The notes: generated by a model from the letters alone, not told the origin. Counted from the stretch's first letter, positions 1 to 9,057 are shown. The stretch: DNA of 64,000 nucleotides from Bacteroidaceae bacterium (GCA_016292045.1 JAEEZX010000032.1:24552-88551); one strand, 5' to 3'. Numbers and translations: made by a program.

Positions 1-3000
1 CGCAGGTTGACAAAGGAACTCTCCTGTCGGGGCATCTTACTGTCAACGCCATAGAGCTCCGTTTTTCTATAATCATAATATCCATACGAACCACCGAAGA
101 TGGTGTCCACACGACCTTGGAGATATTCTACATACGACGCGCCCTTCAACAGGTAGTCGTGCTTACCCTCGGTATAGCCGTGCAGCTGTTCCTTCACAGT
201 GGCATAATTCTGTACACGGGCTGTGGCATCGAAGCCATCCTCGTAGGCACCATGGATTTCACCGCCGAAGTCGTTACCGCCATAAACGATATCACGTATC
301 CATGGGAAGCCATTTTTATAGCCGCTGCTGCCGTTGGGCTGGCGACCGATGACAACCTCCGTATGTCCCAGGATGTCGGCATCGCTGGCACCTCCGAAAG
401 CGTCGTAGATGCGTCCGTTGCCCAAGTTGACGTATGTGTTGCCGCAGACATTGCCCTCGTTACCGCCGCCATAGATATATTCTGTCTCGGCCAGGTCTTC
501 TGCCGTACCTTCATGTGAATAGATGGGCGACGCTCCGTTCAGGTTCACTGTGCTGCTGAAGGCCGGATCGAAGTAGTATTCCTTACCTGTGACCTGACCG
601 TGTTCGTCCGTCACATCACGCGGTTTGCCAACCACGCCCTGCTCACCGCCACCGAAAATCTGGAAGGCGTAGCCGTTGTTGTGGTTCACTGTGGTGCTGC
701 CCCATATCTCTGTTTCTTTACCATAGCCGGCACCGAACACCGCCAAGGCAACGGCCATCAGGTCGTCGCGCTGGTCTTCGACCTCTACGCCGGAAGCAGG
801 ATTGCCAAAGACACCTTCACCTGTTCCAAAGACCTTATCCTTATTCAGCAACTCCTCGTTGATATTGATAACCACATTACCGTTCACGTGACCGCTCTCA
901 TAGCAGCCGCCATAGACGTTACCGCCCAGCAGACGAATATTTTTATCGGACGGATTTCTTGCTACTTCAACAAAGCCGCCCTTTTCATAGAAATGGTCAT
1001 TTTCACCTACTATGATGCTTGTGCCTGTTACAGTTTGCTCTGTATAAACTCCTGCTGCTTCAGTATAATATTTCTCACCGACCGCCAGCTCCGTACCTGC
1101 CTCTATCTTGAAGTAAGCATTATTATCCCACTTGTTCGTGTTCCAAAGAAGCTGGGTCTTGGTATCATTCCAGCGGAGCGGCGTGATGGTCATGTTCTCA
1201 AGGTTGATTTCAATACGGTCCTTGATTTTGCCGCCTTCCATATATCCGCCTTCTGCCCGTTCGCCCGCAGTACCGATAACGCCGCCCTCGTATGCAGCAT
1301 TGTACGTGCCTGCTGCCACGTAAGCATTGTTACAGCCACCTACGAACTTCTCGTATATGTTCACACCTTCGTCAATGGTGAAGGTCTCTTTGCCCTCGAT
1401 GGTCATACTACCCACATTACCACCGCAATAGAAGGAACCGATAAAACTCGAGAAGGGCACATACGATGCGGGATCACCTCGACTGACTTTATCAAACACA
1501 ATGCTGGGTTTCAGATTCATGGCAACACCGTCCATATACCTGGAAAATACGCTGGCATCCTTCAGGTTCAAGGAGCTGAAACTATCGTCGTAATATTTCT
1601 CCAGATAGGTCTCATTAATCATACCGACACCATTGTTGCCCAGGAACACAGTGTCAGCAATCACATAAGAACCAATTTTCAGCTCCACCATCGGATCCTT
1701 CTTCTTGGTGACCAGCGATGCACAGTTACCACCCAAATAAACGGAGCCCTGGATGATGGTATAGTCAGGTCTTTCTCCTTCAGATACAGGTGCATTACCT
1801 TTCAAACGGATAGACACCTGCTCGGCATTCGGACGGAAGGCATTGAGGGCTTCCGTAGAACTGGAGATACCTGCATCGGCCATGAACCCAGAATAGTTGA
1901 AGTCGCCATAAGTAGCATCATCCGCCATACCTTCGTTATCCGAATAGGGATAGTTTCCGTTACCACTGCCATACACATCGCCATATACGGTAGTATAGAT
2001 ACCGACAGCATTACCGCCATACACCGTACCGGTCACGTCGTTACCGCCATAGACATTGTTGATATGTCCGCCGCGCACCAAGGTTCGGGCCGCCAGTTCG
2101 TCCGGGAATTTATATATCAGATTACCCTCACCGTCCTTATCCTGAAGATTCGTACAAGCAACATATACACCGTTCACCGTCGGCATCACGTCCGCCATAC
2201 GGCAACCGCCATACAGGTTGTCGACGATGAGGGTCGAGTAGTCCTTGATTTCAAGGAGCAGGCCCTCCGGACTGGTCATAGCACCGCTATTACCACCGCT
2301 GTAGAGGTTACGTATCTTACCCGCCAGCAGATTCCACGTGGGACGGATATGCATCTCGGCCTTGTTGTTACCGCCAAAGAAGCGGCCCACCTGGTACGCA
2401 CCGCTGCTGGGCTGCGAGAAGGTGGTGTTGATGCCCATCTCCAGGAAACGGTCGTCGTCCAGCAAGTCAATAGCGCCTTCTGTGCCTTCAGCAACTTCTT
2501 CGCCAACATTATTGGTCCAAATATGGTTCACCACCGCACTGGGGTTGTCGAAGTGGATGATGTTCTGGGTCTTCACCGTGGCGTTGTTGCCGCCGCCGTA
2601 GCCATAGACGATAGAGCCGCCCAGCACCTCCAGATAGGTCTTGTCGGTCTCGGGCAACTGGAACCCCACATCACCTGCGTCGGTGGTTACCTGTGCAACA
2701 GGATACAAATGATTCTTGTCACTCCTGTTGTAGATGGTATGGGTTATTTTATCACCCGCTACAGCCTCCTGCACATAGTCATAGTCACCGTTACCGCCGG
2801 CAAAGAGTTGTCCGATATATATTTTCTTGGCAGTAGGATCGGGCTTGTCATCTACACCCGGAGTCTTGGCATAGGCCGGATGATCTTCGTTATCCCCGGC
2901 CTCATCAATATCACCCTGCGTATATTTCCCAATCGGCGCCTTCGTGCTGACACGCACATAGCTGTTGAACGTGTTGTCGACGCTGTTGCGGCGTGGATTG

Positions 3001-3413
3001 TCGGTATCTTCTGAATGGCCTGTGCGCTTGATAGCAGTCAGAGAGTCTTCAGGTACTTTTATTCCCAAAGCCTGGGCCGTACCGATTTGTCCTGCGATAT
3101 CATTACCGCCATAGACCTGGTTTGCAAGGATATAGCCGGTGGCATGCTCACCGTCGATATGTACGTAGGAGTAGCCTCCGACGTTTGCCATACGGGCTCC
3201 GCCGAACACCTTACCCTTAGGATTTTCCAGCGGTCGTGTTGCATCCGGGTCGAGAATAGCACCGATGTCGCCGGCCTTCACCGTGACGCTTGTGGTGCCC
3301 TTCACCTGAGCCTGGTTGCCACCGCCATATACGTTACCACCAATTCGGATCTGCCCCTGTGCTATGATTGTGCTCAGGAGTGCAAATGTCAATATGGTAA
3401 TAACGCGTCTCAT
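1..3413 (-). CDS. Giant Gly/Asn-rich solenoid-like surface protein, C-terminus beyond the left edge
   Basis: This frame is open from an ATG at 3413 to the window edge (at least 1137 codons), so the ORF track omits it and lists only antisense shadows. The product starts with a cleavable signal peptide (MRRVITILTF, cleavage near AQGQ). It then repeats short strands of the type VYGGGN, FGGNN, VYGGND and LYGGCR every 20-60 residues, separated by variable loops. That pattern suggests a right-handed beta-solenoid adhesin, which is inference; I cannot name a family with certainty. A stretch near 970-1110 has paired YYT/FYE hairpin-like motifs resembling an insert in the major fimbrillin. It is last in the fimbrial operon, one base after a heptamer array, so it may be a pilus-associated or co-regulated surface adhesin. 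Confidence 0.85.
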   Translation of the reverse strand, partial: MRRVITILTFALLSTIIAQGQIRIGGNVYGGGNQAQVKGTTSVTVKAGDIGAILDPDATRPLENPKGKVFGGARMANVGGYSYVHIDGEHATGYILANQVYGGNDIAGQIGTAQALGIKVPEDSLTAIKRTGHSEDTDNPRRNSVDNTFNSYVRVSTKAPIGKYTQGDIDEAGDNEDHPAYAKTPGVDDKPDPTAKKIYIGQLFAGGNGDYDYVQEAVAGDKITHTIYNRSDKNHLYPVAQVTTDAGDVGFQLPETDKTYLEVLGGSIVYGYGGGNNATVKTQNIIHFDNPSAVVNHIWTNNVGEEVAEGTEGAIDLLDDDRFLEMGINTTFSQPSSGAYQVGRFFGGNNKAEMHIRPTWNLLAGKIRNLYSGGNSGAMTSPEGLLLEIKDYSTLIVDNLYGGCRMADVMPTVNGVYVACTNLQDKDGEGNLIYKFPDELAARTLVRGGHINNVYGGNDVTGTVYGGNAVGIYTTVYGDVYGSGNGNYPYSDNEGMADDATYGDFNYSGFMADAGISSSTEALNAFRPNAEQVSIRLKGNAPVSEGERPDYTIIQGSVYLGGNCASLVTKKKDPMVELKIGSYVIADTVFLGNNGVGMINETYLEKYYDDSFSSLNLKDASVFSRYMDGVAMNLKPSIVFDKVSRGDPASYVPFSSFIGSFYCGGNVGSMTIEGKETFTIDEGVNIYEKFVGGCNNAYVAAGTYNAAYEGGVIGTAGERAEGGYMEGGKIKDRIEINLENMTITPLRWNDTKTQLLWNTNKWDNNAYFKIEAGTELAVGEKYYTEAAGVYTEQTVTGTSIIVGENDHFYEKGGFVEVARNPSDKNIRLLGGNVYGGCYESGHVNGNVVININEELLNKDKVFGTGEGVFGNPASGVEVEDQRDDLMAVALAVFGAGYGKETEIWGSTTVNHNNGYAFQIFGGGEQGVVGKPRDVTDEHGQVTGKEYYFDPAFSSTVNLNGASPIYSHEGTAEDLAETEYIYGGGNEGNVCGNTYVNLGNGRIYDAFGGASDADILGHTEVVIGRQPNGSSGYKNGFPWIRDIVYGGNDFGGEIHGAYEDGFDATARVQNYATVKEQLHGYTEGKHDYLLKGASYVEYLQGRVDTIFGGSYGYYDYRKTELYGVDSKMPRQESSFVNL

Positions 3414-3448
3414 TCTCAATTATCAATTGTCAATTCTCAATTCTCAAT
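3414..3448. repeat. Heptamer array (TCTCAAT/TATCAAT/TGTCAAT), 5 units
   Basis: Five 7-base units run from inside the 3' end of the upstream lipoprotein gene (its TGA at 3444-3446 is part of a unit) to the base before the ATG of the giant surface protein. On the coding strand each unit contains TTGA, so stops occur in all three frames. Confidence 0.9.
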
Positions 3449-4793
3449 CAACAACCATCGTCGGGTTATCAAGATCCGGATCCGACAGCACATACAAGTA
3501 TGTTGGCACGACGGTCATTTTGATGGCGTATTTCCAGCCGCGCTGCACACCCAGGAAGTGGGATATGATGTCCGACAGTCGGATGGTGTTGGTTGCCTTG
3601 CAGTCCTTGCGTAGCAGGTTGTTTTTCTTGTCGTAAACGTCGTACGTGCAGGTGATAACGACCTTCGTCACATCTTCGATGGGCAGGAAGTGGCTCAGGA
3701 ACGACTGGTAGCTGGTGGTCAGCGTCAGTCCTTCGTCCGACTGATATACCTCGGTGCCATCACCCACTGCGGGTACAGCGCCCGTCGGGGTGTAACTCAA
3801 GCTCGAGATTGGACTGGTGCCCGTATTGTTTGCCGCCAATTCCACCACCACGTTGGCCTTCACATTCATCAGACCGGTTTCCGTAGCCGTCTGGAGCGCC
3901 AGCTTTTTCAGTTTGATAGTGCGCAGGACATTGTAGTCACCGTCCACCTTGATACCGATGCTCAGCGCCGAGCCGAGATGGTCGAAGAGCAGGTAGAGGT
4001 AGTTCTTGACTTTATTTTCTTCTGCAACTTCAGGTCCATCGACCGTCTTCTTAAGGTAGAGTTTGAAGTCACCGGCCACCAGACGGTTGGTCCTGATATC
4101 GGTTCCTTCGTCGTAGCTGCCATTGGTATTCGTGTCGGTATATCCACCGTCGTGATCTATGTCGAAGCCCTCTCTCGCCCCGATGATGGCGCAGGCATCG
4201 TAGCCCGCCGTGTGCAGTCCCGTGATAGTCAGTCTGGCACCATTCTTATAGTCGTCCCCGGAAAGTTTGGCAATGGTGGCATCATCAGCGGCATTGCCGG
4301 GAATGAAGCCATAGACGTAGTAGTTGCCATACTGAATCGTATCTGTCTTAACCTTTCTGATGGACAGACGCCATTTATTGGTTGAAGTCATGTAGCGCAG
4401 TCGGGCGTGATAGGGGTAGAAAGCGGATGCGGAAGCCGCTGGTTCTTCTCCGGTAGCGCGCGTGAAGAAGGCATCGATGCTCTTGTTCCTCAGGTCGACA
4501 TCGGTAAAATTGACATAGCGGTTGCCGTGGTCGTCATAGAGGTCATCATAGAGGTAGTAGCCGGATGGCGGAGCCCAGGCTTTGGTAATCACTTCCCGGG
4601 CGCCATTCTGGTCATCTCCTGCATTCTCAGCATCCACAAAGTCTGGAGCCGAGGCCGACAAGTCAATCGTCATCCCCTTCTCCTCCTCAGTCGAATCCGG
4701 AATGACCGGCGTCAGTTCATTACTGTCGTCTGAACAACCTGCAAGCAGCACGATTGCCATCAACCCGATAATATGTTTCGCTATCCTATCCAA
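3444..4793 (-). CDS. Fimbrillin-like lipoprotein (divergent minor/tip-type subunit)
   Basis: 449 residues with a lipoprotein signal ending LLAGC. The start is TTG at 4793, just after a heptamer array. An in-frame TGA lies upstream, and the first internal ATG (codon 12) would leave too short a signal peptide, so TTG is preferred. The protein lacks the KYWP motif shared by the other fimbrillins of this operon. It carries a Ca-binding-like loop (DIDHDGGYTDTNTNGSYDEG) near residue 215. The C-terminal half is strand-rich like Mfa/FimA-type proteins. Its place at the distal end of the pilus operon, before the giant surface protein, suggests a tip or accessory subunit. Family membership is inferred from context and composition. 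Confidence 0.7.
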   Translation of the reverse strand: MDRIAKHIIGLMAIVLLAGCSDDSNELTPVIPDSTEEEKGMTIDLSASAPDFVDAENAGDDQNGAREVITKAWAPPSGYYLYDDLYDDHGNRYVNFTDVDLRNKSIDAFFTRATGEEPAASASAFYPYHARLRYMTSTNKWRLSIRKVKTDTIQYGNYYVYGFIPGNAADDATIAKLSGDDYKNGARLTITGLHTAGYDACAIIGAREGFDIDHDGGYTDTNTNGSYDEGTDIRTNRLVAGDFKLYLKKTVDGPEVAEENKVKNYLYLLFDHLGSALSIGIKVDGDYNVLRTIKLKKLALQTATETGLMNVKANVVVELAANNTGTSPISSLSYTPTGAVPAVGDGTEVYQSDEGLTLTTSYQSFLSHFLPIEDVTKVVITCTYDVYDKKNNLLRKDCKATNTIRLSDIISHFLGVQRGWKYAIKMTVVPTYLYVLSDPDLDNPTMVVD

Positions 4794-4794
4794 T

Positions 4795-4836
4795 TCTCAA
4801 TTGTCAATTATCAATTATCAACTATCAACTACCAAT
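4795..4836. repeat. Heptamer array (TCTCAAT/TATCAAC), 6 units
   Basis: Six 7-base units fill the junction between two fimbrillin genes. The upstream stop TAG (4829-4831) lies inside the array, and the downstream TTG start (4793) is two bases beyond its end. Confidence 0.9.
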
Positions 4837-6112
4837 TATAGACGTCACGTATTCCGGAACCGCCATCAATCCACGGTGTAAAGGCCGACTGCACCACCTC
4901 GATATCCAGACCGCCTGTGGACGGTGTCAACTTCAGTCCCAGCGTGTATTTTGTATTGCCTTCGAAGTTTCGCTTAATCGTTCCTACTGCAATCAGCGGA
5001 TCGGAGTCAGTATCAATCGTGTAGGTTACGGTCACCTTCAGTCCGGGGTCAGAGACATGGTTGCGCGGAATGATGAGCAGTCCGTGACCGAGCAGGTTGA
5101 CGGGATCCGTCTCCCTGGGAGGTGTCAGTTTCGTATTAATCTCAAACTGTTTGTGTTCAAGATCGGTGCTGTCTTCTGCATTTGAAAGTCTGACTCTCAT
5201 GTCTCCGGCGCGCTCGTCCCAAATGGGTTTCTCCGACTCCGATGCGGTAGGACTGCTCAGGCTCAGCAGGCCGCGGGTATATAGGTTTCCTATCTCGATG
5301 CTTTTTATGGTCACTTTGTCGCAGCCCGGGTCGGCAATGACGGAGCAGGTGAACATCAGACACGACATGCCGTGATGGAAGAACCAGTCGATGGTGCCGT
5401 TGCGCGTCTCGCCTGCATTGGCCAAGCGGTAGGTGCCGCTCATCTGGTAGGTGATGTTATCGTATAGATTACCGTAGGTCGTTCCCACGTCGTATTCGCC
5501 GCTGGGCAGCACCAGTCGTCCCGTGCCCCACAGCGGGTCGTGCTGCGTACCGTTGTGGTAATCATCCTTGTCCACCACAATAGGCAGTTGCGGCATACCG
5601 TGCACGTCGGTCATCACATAGCTGGTATAGGGTGCGTAGGCTCGCAGCGTCAGCAGTTCCTCCTGGTTGATGGGCCAGTATTTCTTCGGGGTGTAGGTCC
5701 ATTTGCTGCCAGTGCCGTCCCACTCCACCTTCTGGTTGTTCATCAGCATGCTTCCGGTGGCGCCCAGATAGTCCTTGATATGCGTGTTGGGAGCATTGAA
5801 AGCGGGGTCGAAGGAGTTCGAACCCGTGTACCAGCAGAACACACCGAATCCGCACGCTTTCAGCATGGCATTGTCACTGGCATCGGAATACTCGCCATCA
5901 CCCACAGCTTTCGTCGTCGGCTCGGCAAAGTTGCACGTGAAGCCCATCTCGCGCTCTACCGCCGTCGGCTGTTCGGGCTCAGACGGCTGATTGGGAGTAG
6001 GCAGCGGACCCACGGGAAGGTCACCGTTGTCGCCTGAACAAGCTGCAAGAATGACTGCCGCCATGAAGGCGACCATCAGCAGGCTTGCATAGTATCGTAG
6101 AATCGCTAACAC
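4829..6112 (-). CDS. Fimbrillin family lipoprotein
   Basis: 427 residues. The N-terminus is a lipoprotein signal ending ILAAC. The only start giving a full signal peptide is GTG at 6112, with an in-frame TGA upstream; the ATG at codon 13 would give a truncated signal. The family motif YTPKKYWP followed by LRAYAPY occurs near residue 150, as in the neighbouring fimbrillins, matching the Mfa-like/fimbrillin superfamily of type V pili. Such subunits are exported as lipoproteins and polymerise on the surface by donor-strand exchange; this role is inferred from the family. It is followed by a heptamer array and the next subunit gene. Confidence 0.85.
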   Translation of the reverse strand: MLAILRYYASLLMVAFMAAVILAACSGDNGDLPVGPLPTPNQPSEPEQPTAVEREMGFTCNFAEPTTKAVGDGEYSDASDNAMLKACGFGVFCWYTGSNSFDPAFNAPNTHIKDYLGATGSMLMNNQKVEWDGTGSKWTYTPKKYWPINQEELLTLRAYAPYTSYVMTDVHGMPQLPIVVDKDDYHNGTQHDPLWGTGRLVLPSGEYDVGTTYGNLYDNITYQMSGTYRLANAGETRNGTIDWFFHHGMSCLMFTCSVIADPGCDKVTIKSIEIGNLYTRGLLSLSSPTASESEKPIWDERAGDMRVRLSNAEDSTDLEHKQFEINTKLTPPRETDPVNLLGHGLLIIPRNHVSDPGLKVTVTYTIDTDSDPLIAVGTIKRNFEGNTKYTLGLKLTPSTGGLDIEVVQSAFTPWIDGGSGIRDVYNW

Positions 6113-6116
6113 GTTA

Positions 6117-6158
6117 TCTCAATTATCAATTGTCAATTGTCAATTATCAATTATCACC
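6117..6158. repeat. Heptamer array (TCTCAAT/TATCAAT/TGTCAAT), 6 units
   Basis: Six units lie between the stop of the 398-residue fimbrillin (6163) and the GTG start of the next gene (6112), filling almost the whole 50-base junction. Confidence 0.9.
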
Positions 6159-6162
6159 AGTC

Positions 6163-7359
6163 TTACGGTTCTTCAATTTCTATATCATTTATCTCGACAA
6201 CAGCGCCCCACTCCACCACCTGTCCGGTGAATTCGATGGCGTTGGCACCGATGCGGATGTAGTACACATAGTGATGGTTGGGCTCCCACTCCGTCAGCGG
6301 GGTGTCTGTGCCCGTTCGCTTCATTGTGTTAAGCTGTATCGAGGCGTTGTTGTGGTACGTATAGTCCTCGTCGGCTACCAGCGTACCGATGAGCGCGGGG
6401 GTGGTCTCACCAGCCCTACTGCCGTAGTAGTGGTAGCTCGTGCCATCGCTCTTGAAGGTGACATCGTAGTCGATGCTCAGCATGACACCGTCGCCCAGCG
6501 TCTGCGGCATCATCAGATAGCCCGTCAGCGTCTTCAGAGGGAAACTGAAGGCCGGAGCCGTGCCGTGCTTGGCGGTCTGTTCGCTCCAAGCATATGTTGT
6601 CTCGCCTGCACTGTAGCTGGGCGTCAGCTTTCCGTCCTTGTAGAGATTGCTCACGCTCAGGCTGTTCAGCTTGAAGTGGGATATATCCTCGCGCACCTCT
6701 GGCGATGCAACAATGCGGAACTCCACCTTCGATGTCATGTGGTGGAACAGGAAGCGCACGCGGTCGGTCACCGTCAAGTCGCTGCGGTCGGCAGCATTGC
6801 TGGGCCACACGGCGCTGGTGCCGTTGGGCAGATTGGGCAGGAGCTCCGACACCAGGAAATCGACTTGATTTTCAGCCGTCTCTTTCACGGTGAAGCGGAA
6901 TGTGGGCAGACCCGTTTCATTGTTGGCAATCAGGGGTGTGAGGCCAGTTTTCTGCGGAGATTCCGGATTTTCAGGATTTACCGCATCCACATCAGTATAT
7001 GGGAAATATGCCATGAACGACAACTTGTCTTCCGACTCGTTGGGCCAGTATTTCAGGGGTGAATAGTTGAAGTTGCCGCCCTTCTCCAGGCAGGTGGCCT
7101 GCTGGTTCCACATGAAGTTGGGCGCAGCCTCGTCGCTCCACGTCGAGTTGTCGTGATAATAGGCATACACGCCGATGCTCTGACCTGCACCGATGCCCTG
7201 CTCTGCCGAGTACGCCGCACTGACACGCGTAGGCTGAGCGGTATAGGCATCTGCGAAGGCGATGGGCCTCATCTGGCTCGTCGTCAGAGTCGTCACAGGC
7301 TCATCGCCCGAACAAGCCATCAGGCAGATAATTCCTATTATCGTTATTATATATTTCAC
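6163..7359 (-). CDS. Fimbrillin family lipoprotein
   Basis: 398 residues starting from ATG with a short lipoprotein signal (MKYIITIIGIICLMAC). It contains the conserved YSPLKYWPNES segment followed by LSFMAYFPY, which marks it as Mfa-like/fimbrillin, and further family-like strands such as FLFHHMTSKVEF. It is preceded by an unusually long 471-base gap with nested inverted repeats, so this and the following three genes could have their own promoter or be phase-variable. Pilus minor subunit is the likely role; which position it takes in the fibre cannot be told. Confidence 0.87.
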   Translation of the reverse strand: MKYIITIIGIICLMACSGDEPVTTLTTSQMRPIAFADAYTAQPTRVSAAYSAEQGIGAGQSIGVYAYYHDNSTWSDEAAPNFMWNQQATCLEKGGNFNYSPLKYWPNESEDKLSFMAYFPYTDVDAVNPENPESPQKTGLTPLIANNETGLPTFRFTVKETAENQVDFLVSELLPNLPNGTSAVWPSNAADRSDLTVTDRVRFLFHHMTSKVEFRIVASPEVREDISHFKLNSLSVSNLYKDGKLTPSYSAGETTYAWSEQTAKHGTAPAFSFPLKTLTGYLMMPQTLGDGVMLSIDYDVTFKSDGTSYHYYGSRAGETTPALIGTLVADEDYTYHNNASIQLNTMKRTGTDTPLTEWEPNHHYVYYIRIGANAIEFTGQVVEWGAVVEINDIEIEEP

Positions 7360-7555
7360 TTCACTTCCGCTTGTTCCTTTTTAGACAAAAACCGAGAAAA
7401 CCCCTCTGTGAGTGTCATCAGGCTACGCCCATTGTTCTCACTTTGTGCCTGTGCGCCTGAAAACAAGCTTTCGCGCCCATTCCCAAAGCAAAACAGTTTC
7501 TGCGAAACAATGACACTCCCCGAGGAAAAAACCTCGCTATCGCTAAAAAACCATT

Positions 7556-7583
7556 TCACATTTGACATTTGACATTTAACATT
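7556..7583. repeat. Heptamer array (TGACATT/TAACATT), 4 units
   Basis: Four 7-base units in the long fimbrial intergenic region. The consensus differs from the TCAAT type but the period is the same. Confidence 0.8.
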
Positions 7584-7591
7584 TTGCAATG

Positions 7592-7599
7592 CAAAGATT
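7592..7599 (-). promoter_or_regulatory. Possible -7 promoter box AATCTTTG
   Basis: Seven of eight positions match TAnnTTTG on the minus strand, with a TTG about 17 bases upstream as a possible -33 element. It would drive the 398-residue fimbrillin and later genes. Weak prediction. Confidence 0.3.
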
Positions 7600-7789
7600 G
7601 TTTTTCTAGTGAGTGCAACGAACGTGTTTTTGCCTTCTGTAGGCTTATACCGCATTGCGGTTGTGACGAGTGCCGTGGCTATGACGGGAAAGCTTGTTTT
7701 CCAAGGCAGAGCAATGGTGCTTGGCACAAATGCTCTGAAGGAGCTTAAAGCCAACAGAAGGGGTTTTCTATGTTTTTGTTTATATATCA

Positions 7790-7817
7790 TCAATGCTCAA
7801 TGCTCACTTATATATCA
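7790..7817. repeat. Heptamer array (TCAATGC/TCACTTA), 3-4 units
   Basis: Two exact TCAATGC units followed by TCACTTA and TATATCA, just downstream of the stop of the 408-residue fimbrillin. Confidence 0.7.
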
Positions 7818-7830
7818 CTCAGCTTCAAAC

Positions 7831-9057
7831 TCAAGGTGCAGGGGTAAGGTCCAGCTTCAGGTTCAACGTATATGTCTTGTTACCCAGGAGTTTCGGATTT
7901 GGCTCCTCCAAGGTCGGTTGTGGGATGCGCAGGGTGGACGCTGTCGTAGTCTTGATACCCACCACATCGCTTTCTGATGTCATCTTATGGTATTTCACCG
8001 ACAGCGTCAGACTCAGCGTCGTCTGCGGAATCAGATAGATGTAGCCCTTTCTGTCGCCTGTGTTCAGGGCGTTCTGGAAGCCCTTGTCCTCTGCTTCCGC
8101 GTCGTATGCTTTCAGTCCTGCGGGCTGCCAGCCATACGGCAGTCCCGGTATATATCGCACCTGATTTTCTATGATACCATAGCTCAGGGGGTCGTTGTCT
8201 ACGTTAGTAATTTGGAAACTGTGGTCGATGTCATCACCGCCTCCATTCTTGTCGTATACCTGGTTGGACCAGTCTGGGTAGTATTTCTTGTCCACACCGC
8301 TACCCTCGGTTGTCTGACTGCTCAATGACAGTCGTCCCGTCTTGGCCATCTTGCCTGTCAGGGTTATCTTTTCTATCAGTACCTTCGTGCCGGAAGCCGG
8401 TGCTGTTGCCAGCGCCACCTGTATTTCCAGTCGCGCCAAAGCGTGGTGCATCTTCATTGCCAGCGTACCGGCCTCATTCAGTGCCGTTGCTGCCGGAATG
8501 GCTGACGGCTTTTCATAGTACCACAGCAGGTCCACCACCTCACTGGGCTTTTCGCAGCGTCGGTAGTCGATATAGGGCGCCTCGTTGTTTGCAGAGATAC
8601 CGATGATGCCGGTCTCCTTCTCTAAGTCTTCCTCTGAAAGCCCCGCTAAAGCCGCTAAATCGTCAGGACTCATATAGGGAGCATATGCGCTGATGTAGCA
8701 ATCTGTCAGGTCTGTAGGCCAGTACTTCTTAGGAGCATAACTCCAATATCCCTTTTTGGGGTCATCCAGATCGCCCACGAGGGTGAACGCCACCTCCTGG
8801 TTGTACATCAGAGTCGGCTTCTTGTCAGCAGTCACACTGGCCATTGCACCGAATCCTGTGGTGTGCAGGTCCTCGGTGTTCATCGCTCCTTCGTGTCCTG
8901 CCTTCGTTATATAAACGCCTTCGTCATCGTAGTTGCAGCTGAATGATATGGCAACGGCGTCCTTTGATGTGATCTCCTCTATGACCACATCGTCGGCAGA
9001 GCACCCTGTCATCAAGAGCATTGCTCCCGCCATTATTATGCCATACATCTCACGCAT
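7831..9057 (-). CDS. Fimbrillin family lipoprotein
   Basis: 408 residues with a lipoprotein signal ending LLMTGC. The ATG at 9057 is used; codon 4 is an alternative ATG. It has the family pattern YAPKKYWPTD followed by ISAYAPY, and a C-terminal segment KTYTLNLKLDL typical of fimbrillin C-terminal strands. It directly follows the major fimbrillin gene, separated by a long hairpin and an A-rich leader, so it may be expressed at a lower level from the same transcript. Likely a minor pilus subunit. Confidence 0.87.
   Translation of the reverse strand: MREMYGIIMAGAMLLMTGCSADDVVIEEITSKDAVAISFSCNYDDEGVYITKAGHEGAMNTEDLHTTGFGAMASVTADKKPTLMYNQEVAFTLVGDLDDPKKGYWSYAPKKYWPTDLTDCYISAYAPYMSPDDLAALAGLSEEDLEKETGIIGISANNEAPYIDYRRCEKPSEVVDLLWYYEKPSAIPAATALNEAGTLAMKMHHALARLEIQVALATAPASGTKVLIEKITLTGKMAKTGRLSLSSQTTEGSGVDKKYYPDWSNQVYDKNGGGDDIDHSFQITNVDNDPLSYGIIENQVRYIPGLPYGWQPAGLKAYDAEAEDKGFQNALNTGDRKGYIYLIPQTTLSLTLSVKYHKMTSESDVVGIKTTTASTLRIPQPTLEEPNPKLLGNKTYTLNLKLDLTPAP

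Larger units (their letters stand above)
7459..7701. repeat. Perfect 14-base inverted repeat flanking 215 bases (possible invertible segment)
   Basis: GAAAACAAGCTTTC at 7459-7472 and its exact reverse complement at 7688-7701. The enclosed DNA has a near-consensus minus-strand -7 box (AATCTTTG, 7592-7599) that would point toward the downstream fimbrillin. This geometry resembles invertible promoters of Bacteroidales surface loci, but no invertase gene is in the window, so inversion is only inferred. Confidence 0.5.
7360..7830. other. Long intergenic region with interleaved inverted repeats between two fimbrillin genes
   Basis: No convincing gene is present; the 145-residue minus ORF across it has no family features and reads through repeats. 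The region holds two heptamer arrays, a perfect 14-base inverted repeat (7459-7472 / 7688-7701), a 13/14 inverted repeat (7633-7646 / 7748-7761), a 9-base pair (7410-7418 / 7510-7518) and a small palindrome at about 7649-7661. Confidence 0.75.

Noticed and set aside
600-3014. 804-residue plus-strand ORF
   Set aside because: Antisense to the giant surface protein gene, which has a signal peptide and repeats. The plus ORF has no recognisable features and reflects codon bias.
3414-3448. CRISPR-like repetition
   Set aside because: Units are 7 bases without spacers, and no cas gene is present. These are short tandem arrays.
7356-7793. 145-residue minus-strand ORF in the fimbrial gap
   Set aside because: Runs through a heptamer array and inverted repeats, has no motif and no promoter of its own. 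Treated as non-coding.
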